From the NCBI GenBank assembly GCA_035041965.1, contig JAPYMA010000278.1, forward strand, positions 22,501 to 86,500: DNA of 64,000 nucleotides. The letters are read 5' to 3'. The notes below the pieces were generated by a model that was not told where the DNA came from, did no database searches, and saw nothing but the letters and a program-made list of their open reading frames with translations. This document shows, piece after piece, positions 51,024 through 63,330 of this stretch. Numbering within the stretch: position 1 is the first letter of the stretch; each line of letters opens with the position of its first letter. Both the position numbers and the translations under genes were made by a program. The DNA comes from Anisakis pegreffii. Taxonomy: Eukaryota; Nematoda; Chromadorea; Rhabditida; Anisakidae.

Positions 51024-54000
51024 CTATTCATTCATTGAGCCAACATCATAATCCTTTTTGAAATCGTCCACATATGCGGCATCTGATTCTTCACTTACAT
51101 AAGATTCCCCATCACTGCTTGCTGAAATACGATCCAAAGTTAGCAGCTCATCGATTTTTACGAATGAAGAAACAATAGAAACTGAAAAAACCACAAGATT
51201 CTTAGTGTGGTGCGGAGATCGGGGATCCCGTCCTCGATTCTTTTCGAGTCAACCATATTTTCGGGGTCCCGGGCTGGAAATTTTCGTTCCCGATTTTTTC
51301 CGTCCCTGCTATACTAATAGTCGGGAAATTTCGAGGATCCCGTCTCCAAGTTCCGTACCCGACAATTTTCGAGCCGGCCGCATTTTCTGGGTCCTTGAAT
51401 GCAAAATCTCGTCCCCGTCTCCGACTTTTTTTCCATCCCCACACCACACCACCAAATACAATATTTCCGTATCATGATAGTAAGTGGGATCAATCAAATA
51501 TCCCGATGGATCAAATGAACATATTCCAAAATATGCTACGATATTAGATTGGAAGAGTGAAATTATCAGTTGAAAATTCTGAGAAGAAAAACCTTATTAT
51601 GTTTGAAATATATATAAAAGTTTATCAACCGACAGTTGCATGGATAAATAAATCATCATTTACACCTGCAACTGATTATGAAATAGAAAATTATTTAGGA
51701 GGGAAAAACTGAGTGGTTTGACTGTCGTTTGATGTTATCAAGTGTTGAACCTTTAAACCTTTCTGGAGCTCTCTGTTGATACATGTCCCATAGTTTATAA
51801 ACAATTTCAGCAACAGCTAAATCGCCACAATTATCACTAATCAGTCTCAGTATGGTGACACCATCCTTACGAAGCATGCAATTGATGAATCCATCAATTT
51901 TAACATCACTGAATTCAATTCCACTTCTTTGAACATCTTCTTTGAAAATCTATAAATATTGCTTCGATATCTCAGTGATCGCATAAACACATTTTAGCTT
52001 TATCCAACAGCAACTGTGCACGCTTCATCTGTTCTAAAATAGCGGAGAAGAAGAATGCATCGGAACGATATGAAAAAATGCTTTAGTATCTGTTGCGTGC
52101 ACATATTTTCATGTGGTTCATGCAAACAAACGCGAGAGTACCATCAATTAATAGAATTCAGATGAACGCACTAGATATTTTCGAACGAACGAACGAGACT
52201 GGGCCTGAGATGTGCTGACGATTAACCAGTATAGAAAATTAAGGAACGTGGCTATTCCGACAAAACAGAACCAAAACCAAAGGAAGAGAAACACTTTTTC
52301 GGCAAACATGTTCACCATCAGAACGCACTGCACTGTCCAGTTGTGGACGTTACCCATCTCTCTTACCTCCACATCACAAAAAGTGACCTGAAAATGATGA
52401 TACAAATTGAATATCCATCTCGCATAATCACGCATTCAGATGTTTCAAATTGAAAGCTGTTCAAACAGATACATACCCGTGGGAAGTGTCCACTAACACT
52501 CCAATCACGATTATTTACGAGATCAATCAGGATGCCAATTCCCCAGAGCGTGTACTGGGGTCCGAGAAAGATATTAAGTATCCAAAACTGCACAAACACA
52601 TTGATCAACCAAAGAAACTTGACGATCATGTATAGAATGGTGACAAACATTCCGAATTTCACACGATTGTCTGCAATTTTCACTGTTTTGAACTGACTGA
52701 AATCTGAGATCGTCTGCAACATAGAATAACGAAAAACAATATTACAAACAAAACCGAACAGTCAATAATCCTTTCTGATTCGAGACCCTGAATTTAGACA
52801 ATTCATGACTTCGATGCTAACAGAATGTATACAATGAAAGTGAATGTAATACATAATGATGGCATCCAAGCGGAATTTCATGTCGGTTGGAATCTGACTG
52901 ACATGAACTTTCATTAATCCGACAGTTGGAATTCCGACCAACCTTCTAAATTGTTCAGTCGGAATCCGAATGTCGGAACCCCGATCAACCATCGGATGGA
53001 TGCCATCATTAGCAATATATAATCTTGTAAACGTAAGCTGAATCACTACAATTGCGCTGAAAATGAACATAGGTAATTGCCTGGAAAATTTACGTTACTT
53101 TCATCGGTTGTTCCTTGTGTGGAGGTGATCATAACGGGGACAGAAAAAAATCTTTTTACTTTCGATGTCCCCATGGGTGTGGGGAGAAATCCCTGGCGCT
53201 TTTCTGGTCCCCGTTCCCGTGCTAACCGTCTGATGAATGCGGTACGACCACTTACCTATGGCCAATGAGGCGTGGTTTCCAATTCTTTCGACGAGTGGTG
53301 AATAATCCATATTCACATCTTTCAAAATCTTCTTGCCACCAACCTTCTTGGTAGGCAATGCCATTGGTATGAAAGCAGTCAGATTGATACCTGAAAATCG
53401 CAGCACTGTTGTCATTGCAGATCTTTATTGCTATCATCGGAGGTAATACAAAGAGCAAAACCTTTATTTTCAACATGTAACAGTCAATTATCCGACGTGA
53501 CCAATTAACAACTTCACATGATAAAAAATAAAAGGGAATGTCTTCATTCAAATAAAGGATTATCTACGAATGTTTACCACTTCTTGAGTTCAGCACTTTC
53601 CAGACCAGACGAGGAGCATAACAACAAGCGGCCTGTAGAATCAGAATAAAAGGAATCCACTGATAGTAGGCCAGCTCTCTGAAAAAGCAAAAAAAAAACT
53701 TGAAAGCACTTAACAACTATTTCGTATCCAATTCATGCATTTTTAAACGACGTTTCTCATCACAACCGAACATGAACAGTTTCGACGTGTTGAACTGTTG
53801 CTAATTTTTACAGTACCATTTACAGATCCTTGCAGAAAGCATGCTTAAATGATTTCAACTCAAAAGTGCTGAATGACTGGCTAAACGTGCGTCACTCTCA
53901 TTCATTCTAGGCTTCTTGAAAAACATTTAAATGAAAATATTTGTTCAACAAATGCACACTTGAGAAGTAATCCACATCAAATCGCAGTAAACAAACCTTA

Positions 54001-54100
54001 TTCGACGTTCAGAACCCACATCGGGCAAATTTTCATCCATGCGTACGAAATAAGTGTTTTCAATCAGACAGTGGTTTTCAATATACGTTTCCCAGCCTCC
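51024..54100 (-). CDS. Innexin B, 5'-truncated copy in left palindrome arm (359 aa visible)
   Basis: Minus-strand exons: 53997-54100, 53578-53678, 53256-53390, 52477-52703, 52172-52387, 51751-51949 and 51024-51121 (stop TAG). Phases fit at every junction. The first visible residues are [11 protein letters not shown], equal to the third exon of innexin A, so the start codon, first membrane segment and first loop cysteine are missing. What follows is intact: [10 protein letters not shown] opening segment 2, a cytoplasmic loop with [11 protein letters not shown], segment 3, [12 protein letters not shown], second-loop cysteines (VTFC and TVQC), segment 4, the [16 protein letters not shown] block and an acidic tail ending GSMNE. 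The expected 5' exon lies where the palindrome turns at 54,350, and no exon exists between 54,100 and the apex. Introns carry three small inverted-repeat elements. The cut looks structural rather than mutational, so the true gene may be whole elsewhere. Confidence 0.88.
51205..51449. mobile_element. GC-rich 245-bp element with 18-bp imperfect terminal repeats (left arm)
   Basis: The ends are inverted repeats: GTGTGGTGCGGAGATCGG on the left and, read inward from the right, GTGTGGTGTGGGGATGGA, matching at 15 of 18 positions. The interior is clearly more GC-rich than its surroundings and is full of GTCCCCG / CGGGGAC-type motifs. It sits in the last intron of innexin B, and open frames across it have no meaning. 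It looks like a non-autonomous DNA transposon; family and target-site duplication are not determined. One homopolymer within it differs in length from the mirrored copy. Confidence 0.65.
52854..53011. mobile_element. 158-bp MITE with 15-bp perfect terminal repeats (left arm)
   Basis: It starts TAATGATGGCATCCA and ends with the exact inverse, TGGATGCCATCATTA. The outer TA on both sides fits a TA target-site duplication, as used by Tc1/mariner-type elements. The interior contains repeated GTCGGAAT/ATTCCGAC motifs. It has no coding capacity and lies in the innexin B intron between exons 53256-53390 and 52477-52703. A worn relative is at 32,230-32,450. Confidence 0.75.
53133..53215. mobile_element. 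Short GC-rich inverted-repeat insertion (left arm)
   Basis: AACGGGGACAGAAAA at 53133-53147 is matched by TTTTCTGGTCCCCGTT at 53200-53215, an inverted pair differing by one base insertion. The core contains GTCCCC and GTGTGGGGAGAA motifs like those in the 51.2-kb element, so it may be a deletion derivative of that family. It lies in the same innexin B intron as the 158-bp MITE. Confidence 0.5.
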
Positions 54101-54255
54101 CTAGAAAAATTCTGATGATCCACTGTTTCAGTGTGACTGTTTGTGAGCAGATTCTCACTCAACTCTATGAAACAATTCAAGAGCAGCGTTCATCCGTTAA
54201 TAAAACACATTTCATGGGAATTCACCTTATAATTTCTTTTAGCATTCATGAAAGG

Positions 54256-54444
<189 letters not shown>

Positions 54445-54599
54445 CTTTCAGTGAATGCTAAAAGAAATTATAAGGTGAATTCCCATGAAATGTGTTTTAT
54501 TAACGGATGAACGCTGCTCTTGAATTGTTTCATAGAGTTGAGTGAGAATCTGCTCACAAACAGTCACACTGAAACAGTGGATCATCAGAATTTTTCTAG

Positions 54600-57500
54600 G
54601 GAGGCTGGGAAACGTATATTGAAAACCACTGTCTGATTGAAAACACTTATTTCGTACGCATGGATGAAAATTTGCCCGATGTGGGTTCTGAACGTCGAAT
54701 AAGGTTTGTTTACTGCGATTTGATGTGGATTACTTCTCAAGTGTGCATTTGTTGAACAAATATTTTCATTTAAATGTTTTTCAAGAAGCCTAGAATGAAT
54801 GAGAGTGACGCACGTTTAGCCAGTCATTCAGCACTTTTGAGTTGAAATCATTTAAGCATGCTTTCTGCAAGGATCTGTAAATGGTACTGTAAAAATTAGC
54901 AACAGTTCAACACGTCGAAACTGTTCATGTTCGGTTGTGATGAGAAACGTCGTTTAAAAATGCATGAATTGGATACGAAATAGTTGTTAAGTGCTTTCAA
55001 GTTTTTTTTTTGCTTTTTCAGAGAGCTGGCCTACTATCAGTGGATTCCTTTTATTCTGATTCTACAGGCCGCTTGTTGTTATGCTCCTCGTCTGGTCTGG
55101 AAAGTGCTGAACTCAAGAAGTGGTAAACATTCGTAGATAATCCTTTATTTGAATGAAGACATTCCCTTTTATTTTTTATCATGTGAAGTTGTTAATTGGT
55201 CACGTCGGATAATTGACTGTTACATGTTGAAAATAAAGGTTTTGCTCTTTGTATTACCTCCGATGATAGCAATAAAGATCTGCAATGACAACAGTGCTGC
55301 GATTTTCAGGTATCAATCTGACTGCTTTCATACCAATGGCATTGCCTACCAAGAAGGTTGGTGGCAAGAAGATTTTGAAAGATGTGAATATGGATTATTC
55401 ACCACTCGTCGAAAGAATTGGAAACCACGCCTCATTGGCCATAGGTAAGTGGTCGTACCGCATTCATCAGACGGTTAGCACGGGAACGGGGACCAGAAAA
55501 GCGCCAGGGATTTCTCCCCACACCCATGGGGACATCGAAAGTAAAAAGATTTTTTTCTGTCCCCGTTATGATCACCTCCACACAAGGAACAACCGATGAA
55601 AGTAACGTAAATTTTCCAGGCAATTACCTATGTTCATTTTCAGCGCAATTGTAGTGATTCAGCTTACGTTTACAAGATTATATATTGCTAATGATGGCAT
55701 CCATCCGATGGTTGATCGGGGTTCCGACATTCGGATTCCGACTGAACAATTTAGAAGGTTGGTCGGAATTCCAACTGTCGGATTAATGAAAGTTCATGTC
55801 AGTCAGATTCCAACCGACATGAAATTCCGCTTGGATGCCATCATTATGTATTACATTCACTTTCATTGTATACATTCTGTTAGCATCGAAGTCATGAATT
55901 ATCTAAATTCAGGGTCTCGAATCAGAAAGGATTATTGACTGTTCGGTTTTGTTTGTAATATTGTTTTTCGTTATTCTATGTTGCAGACGATCTCAGATTT
56001 CAGTCAGTTCAAAACAGTGAAAATTGCAGACAATCGTGTGAAATTCGGAATGTTTGTCACCATTCTATACATGATCGTCAAGTTTCTTTGGTTGATCAAT
56101 GTGTTTGTGCAGTTTTGGATACTTAATATCTTTCTCGGACCCCAGTACACGCTCTGGGGAATTGGCATCCTGATTGATCTCGTAAATAATCGTGATTGGA
56201 GTGTTAGTGGACACTTCCCACGGGTATGTATCTGTTTGAACAGCTTTCAATTTGAAACATCTGAATGCGTGATTATGCGAGATGGATATTCAATTTGTAT
56301 CATCATTTTCAGGTCACTTTTTGTGATGTGGAGGTAAGAGAGATGGGTAACGTCCACAACTGGACAGTGCAGTGCGTTCTGATGGTGAACATGTTTGCCG
56401 AAAAAGTGTTTCTCTTCCTTTGGTTTTGGTTCTGTTTTGTCGGAATAGCCACGTTCCTTAATTTTCTATACTGGTTAATCGTCAGCACATCTCAGGCCCA
56501 GTCTCGTTCGTTCGTTCGAAAATATCTAGTGCGTTCATCTGAATTCTATTAATTGATGGTACTCTCGCGTTTGTTTGCATGAACCACATGAAAATATGTG
56601 CACGCAACAGATACTAAAGCATTTTTTCATATCGTTCCGATGCATTCTTCTTCTCCGCTATTTTAGAACAGATGAAGCGTGCACAGTTGCTGTTGGATAA
56701 AGCTAAAATGTGTTTATGCGATCACTGAGATATCGAAGCAATATTTATAGATTTTCAAAGAAGATGTTCAAAGAAGTGGAATTGAATTCAGTGATGTTAA
56801 AATTGATGGATTCATCAATTGCATGCTTCGTAAGGATGGTGTCACCATACTGAGACTGATTAGTGATAATTGTGGCGATTTAGCTGTTGCTGAAATTGTT
56901 TATAAACTATGGGACATGTATCAACAGAGAGCTCCAGAAAGGTTTAAAGGTTCAACACTTGATAACATCAAACGACAGTCAAACCACTCAGTTTTTCCCT
57001 CCTAAATAATTTTCTATTTCATAATCAGTTGCAGGTGTAAATGATGATTTATTTATCCATGCAACTGTCGGTTGATAAACTTTTATATATATTTCAAACA
57101 TAATAAGGTTTTTCTTCTCAGAATTTTCAACTGATAATTTCACTCTTCCAATCTAATATCGTAGCATATTTTGGAATATGTTCATTTGATCCATCGGGAT
57201 ATTTGATTGATCCCACTTACTATCATGATACGGAAATATTGTATTTGGTGGTGTGGTGTGGGGATGGAAAAAAGTCGGAGACGGGGACGAGATTTTGCAT
57301 TCAAGGACCCAGAAAATGCGGCCGGCTCGAAAATTGTCGGGTACGGAACTTGGAGACGGGATCCTCGAAATTTCCCGACTATTAGTATAGCAGGGACGGA
57401 AAAAATCGGGAACGAAAATTTCCAGCCCGGGACCCCGAAAATATGGTTGACTCGAAAAGAATCGAGGACGGGATCCCCGATCTCCGCACCACACTAAGAA

Positions 57501-57675
57501 TCTTGTGGTTTTTTCAGTTTCTATTGTTTCTTCATTCGTAAAAATCGATGAGCTGCTAACTTTGGATCGTATTTCAGCAAGCAGTGATGGGGAATCTTAT
57601 GTAAGTGAAGAATCAGATGCCGCATATGTGGACGATTTCAAAAAGGATTATGATGTTGGCTCAATGAATGAATAG
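54600..57675 (+). CDS. Innexin B, mirrored 5'-truncated copy in right arm (359 aa visible)
   Basis: Plus-strand exons: 54600-54703, 55022-55122, 55310-55444, 55997-56223, 56313-56528, 56751-56949 and 57578-57675. They encode the same 359 residues as the left-arm copy; the one substitution found between arms falls in an intron. The fourth visible exon uses the acceptor at TCTCAG (55,996) rather than the upstream TTGCAG, because only the former keeps phase with the strong donor after 55444. Like its twin, it starts at [11 protein letters not shown] and lacks the start codon and first membrane segment. The two copies are head to head about 500 bases apart across the AT tract. If the palindrome is an assembly product, this entry is not a separate gene. 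Confidence 0.85.
55485..55567. mobile_element. Short GC-rich inverted-repeat insertion (right arm copy)
   Basis: Mirror of 53133-53215, in the matching intron of the right-arm innexin B copy; same inverted ends AACGGGGACCAGAAAA and TTTTTTCTGTCCCCGTT. Confidence 0.5.
55689..55846. mobile_element. 158-bp MITE (right arm copy)
   Basis: Mirror of 52854-53011 with the same 15-bp perfect terminal repeats and flanking TA. It reached this place as part of the palindrome, not by a separate insertion. Confidence 0.75.
57251..57494. mobile_element. GC-rich terminal-repeat element (right arm copy)
   Basis: Mirror of 51205-51449, one base shorter because a run of seven identical bases is six here. Same GTGTGGTG termini. 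Confidence 0.65.
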
Positions 57676-60600
57676 TTTATTTGTTTCAATCTTATTCCTG
57701 CTCTGTTAAGCATGTGTAATCTTGATTCTCTATGATTTGATTAATTCAAGCATTATCAGTTTTAAATAATTGAATGTCACAAAAATCTACTGCAAGTATT
57801 TCTTTTTTAACTTAGCATCTCTTATATGATTTCTTGTAATCCCATTCATTTTGTGCTATCATAATTTTTGCCATTTTTTCGAACAGCGAAAACGTAAAAT
57901 GCTAACTCTTATTCTGAAAAAAAACGACTCCACATCAGTGGATGAAACGTCAAGTGTTTTTCAAAACCTTAGCTAGATCAGGTTTTTGGTAATTTTTTTG
58001 TGTCGAATGAGTATAACTAAAATTCACCAACTTTATCGTTCACATGTGCTCAATTATTTCTAACCAGAAAACTGTGGTAGGTCACCAAGTCTTTAATAAC
58101 AAGACCAATCTTGATTGAAAGAATATGAAACTTTCTCTGAGATGAGATTTTTGGGCTGAAAGTTTCGTATCTTGCGACCAGCATCGATGTTCTATTTTCC
58201 CGTCGAAATTGACTTGGAATTCCGAAGCAATTGTAATTAGTTTGATTTCAATGTCAGTGACATTGGTTCGATACAGACCATCGACAACTTTTTCTGCTTT
58301 TCTTTCGTCTTACAGTGATAGAAGTATTGAAATGGAACTCAAATAGTTTTTATTTGACGTCTCTGAGGTTGGAAATGTCTTAGAAAGAATGTAATGTAAA
58401 GCTTGCATTATCGTCATGAGATGAAAAAAAAACGAAAATTGTCGATGGCAGCAATCGAACTCTCATCATTCACATTGCAATCAGCACATCTACTACTGTT
58501 CCTGACTTCATGACATTTTCAGTGGAGAGATGAAATATCAATGCCGATTTCGAGATGTTAAATTTTGAGCCTAAATATCTCGCTTCACAAGATGTTTGAA
58601 CACTGCTGAAAAAAGTTTCATACCCATGGCTTCTCGAACAAGGCTCACCTTGTTCAAAATGATCCTGGTGACTTATCGTAGTTCTTTTTTTAATTCTTCT
58701 TCTCCTTTTGTGATTTAAGCACCTTCCTCTAACGATCCTACCGATCATTCCATCTAACAACATTTCACCTAACGTCATTTCGCCTAATGCACGTCCGAGA
58801 GTATTGGTCCCAAGCATTCAGGAGTTGCCCGAATCCCTTGACCCTATTTTCGGGATTGTTTATTTCGTAATCTGGTTAGAGAATATTTGTACACTAAAAA
58901 TTGCTGATATTCTTGGCTTTGTAGGGCATAATTGTGCATTATTCTTTTGGCTTTAGATTATATATACCTCGTCCCGAGAGTTTGTGATGTTTCTTTGTGA
59001 AGTTACTACTTAGGCCTAGTTCTTAAGCCTAGGCTAATGCTTGGGCTCAAGTTGAAGTTGATACGTAGGCCACGGCGGAAGCTTTGATAACTCTGTGGCT
59101 AACCGTGAAGATGAGTTCCCTTTTTGAAGCATTGCGGGATAGGGGAGTCTTATATAATAACAGAGGTTTTCAAATAATCGCATCTCACAACAATGATTTA
59201 CATCCAGTAAAGCCACGCCTCCTGCTTTTGATGCAGGCTGCCTCGAACTTACTTCTTGTCTCCTGAAACAGAGTTCGAGTAATGCAAAAAAAGGATAGTC
59301 TTGGGTGCGTCAAAGGTCTACTATTCAATCCCAGTTGTTCCATATTCAGTAGGCGACATGTCGTAATGCTAACTAACCTACCACCTACAAAGATATGAAT
59401 GCGAAAATTCACAAGCATTATTTTGCGTTTATTCTGTTGCTCATACGTGTTCACGTACACACGAATCACTAAAATGTACTTACCGGTTTTGTGGTAGACT
59501 GTTTCTTGGAACCTCAAGAAGCACTAACCTAAAAAGTGTTCGAACTGTCTCTCCGTGAACAGTTCGCATCTAGACAACCTGCCCATCTTGAGGACACTGT
59601 CTAATCCTTAAGTTTCGTCAAGAGTGCTATTATATGTGCCATATGGAGTTCGACCACAGATGTTAATTGTTCTACTCGTTGATTGTTTTGAAGTCAACTT
59701 GTCAAACTTTTGTACTTTTCGCAGGACGGGAACTCAAGATGCAAGTTGCTTGGAATAAATAACATGTTCATGCAAATGAATTAATAATAAGTACGATTGT
59801 AACTGATTCATCTAATGATACGAATGTTATTGTTTTCCTTGTTAACTTTCCTCTTTGCATGCTCGCATTTTATGACAGTACTAATAAAATGTTGGTTTAC
59901 TTCTGTGCTTTCTGTGCTTCATTAACGATGCTGCTTGTTGAACTATAACGAAAATAATCCGCCACTTGAAAAAATCGCTCATCTTGTTTGCTTGATCATC
60001 TCAAACAGAGTCGTTGTTGAGATTATGGCCACGAGATACAATACTAACAACAAAACTGTAGCGGTACTGGTTGAACGATAGGAACCACAGTTTTGAGGTG
60101 GGTGTTGATTGAAACTCACCACTACCTTCAGTAAGCTTGACTGAATCATAGCATGTGTTTTGAGCAAATCGTGACATTGCTACTACGCTCGGAGGCAGCT
60201 TCCATCGGCCTACGAAAAAACAAATTTATTCATTCACTGTTTTTCACAATATGTCTTGCGACCGTGTTTGCACCGACTGCTGAATGATGTCAGTCATAGT
60301 ATAATTATTCACAGTCGGTGAAATTATTCATAGTCGGTGATCGTGTTTGCGCAGAATCAAAGAACATATTGAAGTCGGTGAAATTGCAGATAAAATGTAG
60401 CGTTACATGAATGAAACAATATTGATGTGCAGTGCTTTGAGGTTTTTTTCTTCATAATTATTTTGTAATAATTGCTGAGTATGAAGGATGCTTCTAGTTC
60501 GGTGTGATCCCAATGGACCAGCAAGTTTGTGGGGAAAGAGTTTCTAGCTCTTCTGGAGTAATCGTTATAAACTCTTTTTCTGCTAACGTTTGGATATGAG

Positions 60601-62252
60601 ACTATTTCTGTTGTTACTTAACATCGTTAAAATGGTATTTTGTTATGTATGATCCTCTAGAAAACTTGGAAGTTTTTGTCCGATGTTATCGTCGAGATTG
60701 GCAAAAAAGTAATGATATGGTAAGGTTTTTTACAATATCTCATTGTATTCTGTACCCATCAGTTGGGCGATAATTTTCAGGCAACGATCTTTCACTTAGA
60801 AATCATAATAATGATCGCAGTATAAGTTACTCAGGAAGCTTCTTATTGAGAAGGTTGTGTAATGTTCCTCCGTCTTGATGTGAAGGAAAATGTTTCAGAC
60901 TGACGGATCGTTCGTTGTATACTGAAGATGACAATCGTCGACGATGAATGACGACATTCAGTCGGCTACGATAATGTTCAATGTATCATGAGACAAATCT
61001 GATCGCGCACATTTGTTTTTCTGAACAATGTAGCCGATCATTTGATTTTCATGGTGTTCACACCTTTCTCAATGATCCATCCCACTTATATCGTTTACCA
61101 CATCATTATTTCACGCTTTACTATATATATAAAGCACTCCCCATCGTGAACGTCAGATCGCGAATCCTAATCACCGCCCTTCTGATAGTTCTGTTTAAGA
61201 GCGTAACGAAATAATCGTGGAATTTGGAGATTGGCTTAACTTTCACTTTGAGGACAATTGCACTTGCATCGAACGTGATTGCCTTCAAAGTAGTTTGATG
61301 TTTTGATTTAACAAAATTATTGATGTTTCTCCAACAAAGTCATCTACCACCTCAGTGTCGCAGTATTCATTGCTATGAAATCGAATCAATAATCACCAAG
61401 AATCAAACCGTTTATTTTCTCGACTTCATATGTGATCGCATCAAAATGCATCAAAACGTCAAAACATTTTCTATCCCATACATTCTTATCAAATAATCAT
61501 CTATTCATCCTCTCACTGCGATAATCGGAACACTGCCTACCACGTCGACAACAAAACGGACTAATTTTATTCACATATCTGATCTCATAAATGTAAAATC
61601 ACAAATTCACAAGCACAAGCATCCGATCCATTCAAAGAATCATGTTTCCATCTAGATCATACAGTTAGATAATTATTACATGTTGCAGTAACATTTTTCG
61701 ACCAACGAATATGCATGATTCTTTTGCAAACAAGCTTTCGAATTATGTTCAGCTTCGAAAAAGTGAATCGCGGAATCGGATGACCCCACTGTTCGAATGC
61801 TGTTTAAGCTGAATCAAAGCAGTACTTGATAACTGTTGGTCGTTGTCTTAACTCACTCTAGGTTTTCAGTCTCAAATTCGTTGTGTGTAATGATTTAAAC
61901 GTTGCAGCTACGGAGGCTACTTACAACAAAAATCTTGATTTCGTACTTCATTGTGTCTTACCTTCATCGATCAGAAAAATTCGGCGTTGATTTCATTTTA
62001 AAATGCTAAGTTTCGTGATGGTGTTATCGTCTTAAGTGTCAATTAGTGATTTTCAGTATTTAATCACGAACTTAGTCTTCAGGGTTTATCCGCCTAATAC
62101 GAGTTGGATATGATTGGCAATTTAGGTTCGTATGCATCAGCCAATATAGCTCTTCTATTTGCATGATTGTAAAAGACATCTTTTTTCGTTAAGAACTCGA
62201 TTGTTTTCTCCAAAACGACTTACTAAATTCTTGCGCACGCAACTACCTTCAA
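57676..62252. other. Mirror of the innexin spacer
   Basis: Reverse complement of 46448-51023, with no gene recognised. It repeats the CACCGACT cluster at 60258-60383. Confidence 0.45.
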
Positions 62253-62725
62253 ATGTTGCCTTCAGTTGGTAAATTCGAGAGGCAAACAATTATTATATAT
62301 ACACGTCACATGGTGCGCCTGAAATAATGCATACTGCCCATATGAATTGGTCTTTTTATAAAATGATTACATGCGACATTGTGCTCATCACTTTAATTAA
62401 GGGAAATATTTGGATAAACTAAAGCCAACATATGATGATGATGTAATCGATAGATGCAATTATCTCGTAACGAACAGCATCCTGTTTTTGAGCGCCATTA
62501 CCGTAGCTGCGAAACAGTATGTCGGTGAGCCATTACAGTGCTGGGTTCCAGCTGAATTTAAGGTATACAGCTGCATTATATTGTTTGTTTTTACATGAAA
62601 TTTTGTATTTATTCACTTGATTCAAATCAGATGCGTTTCTTCAGGGTGGATGGGAACAATACATCGAGAACTACTGCTTTGTTGAGAACACATACTTCGT
62701 CACGACGAATGAAGAACTTCCTGCA
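62253..62725 (+). CDS. Innexin A, exons 1-3 only (right arm copy, incomplete in window)
   Basis: Plus-strand exons 62253-62268, 62402-62562 and 62645-62725 encode the first 86 residues of innexin A: the 16-nt start exon, TYDDDVIDR, membrane segment 1, CWVPAEFK, and GGWEQYIENYC through NEELPA. They match the left-arm exons at 46432-46447, 46138-46298 and 45975-46055. The donor after 62725 (GTAAGG) should join an exon opening with IDADRES, which would lie past the window end if the arm continues. Whether this is a real second locus depends on whether the palindrome is real. Confidence 0.85.
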
Positions 62726-62994
62726 GTAAGGTTTCTCTCTTTGCAAAAAGCCATACGCTTGTCTGGTGGTTCTCAAGCTACTCCCTTCAGTAGTCTGGCA
62801 GGCCGTCATTACCCTTCCTCCACCCCTCCTGCTGTGATAATTTACAACTTTCACGCATAGCGTTAGAAAAAAAAACTGAAAACCTCTTCGAAAATTCCTC
62901 AGTGGTGTGAAAGAAGACGTGATTCGAACGTGTAAATTTCATTTCGAAAAGATGTGAATTTCATTCTGATAAGACGTGAATTTCACAGTTGAGG

Positions 62995-63330
62995 AACTCT
63001 GTTTCACAAGAGCTTGAAGTCCTGATTTCATTGCTGACATAGCGGGTGGCTCCATCCATGCAGCTTCCACAAACGTTATCCCACTGGAGGTTTTCTGATT
63101 CAAAATACTGCGAATTTTTTTTGGGCATCTGCAGCATTGGTGGTTGTCTGCAATCTTGAGCATAGCAAAAACTCTTCTCTGTTGTGTTTCAGAAAACATA
63201 CTTTGTGAATACTAATTACTGCGGACATGACGAAACATCCGTTAATTCATCAAGTTGAATTGAAAACATGCTAAATGCTGTTGACTTAATCTGTTCAGGC
63301 CCAGACGAGCTAATGATACTCATAAAAAAC
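62995..63330 (-). mobile_element. Decayed hAT transposase fragment (right arm copy)
   Basis: Mirror of 45370-45705. It carries the same in-frame stop after DVSSCPQ and the same frameshift inside the DGAPAM-type block, which confirms that both damages predate the inverted copy or that the copy is artefactual. Confidence 0.72.

Noticed and set aside
51202..51497. Arg/Gly/Pro-rich frames on both strands
   Set aside because: They arise from the GC-rich terminal-repeat element and change when a single homopolymer length changes between the two arms.
52762..53070. 102-codon minus-strand frame and its mirror
   Set aside because: Translation of the 158-bp MITE and flanking intron sequence; the related frame at 32208-32399 is also repeat-derived.
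53101..53551. Overlapping frames of 99-104 codons and their mirrors at 55149-55599
   Set aside because: They are read-through or shifted frames of one innexin B exon (53256-53390) running into intron DNA and the small GC-rich insertion.
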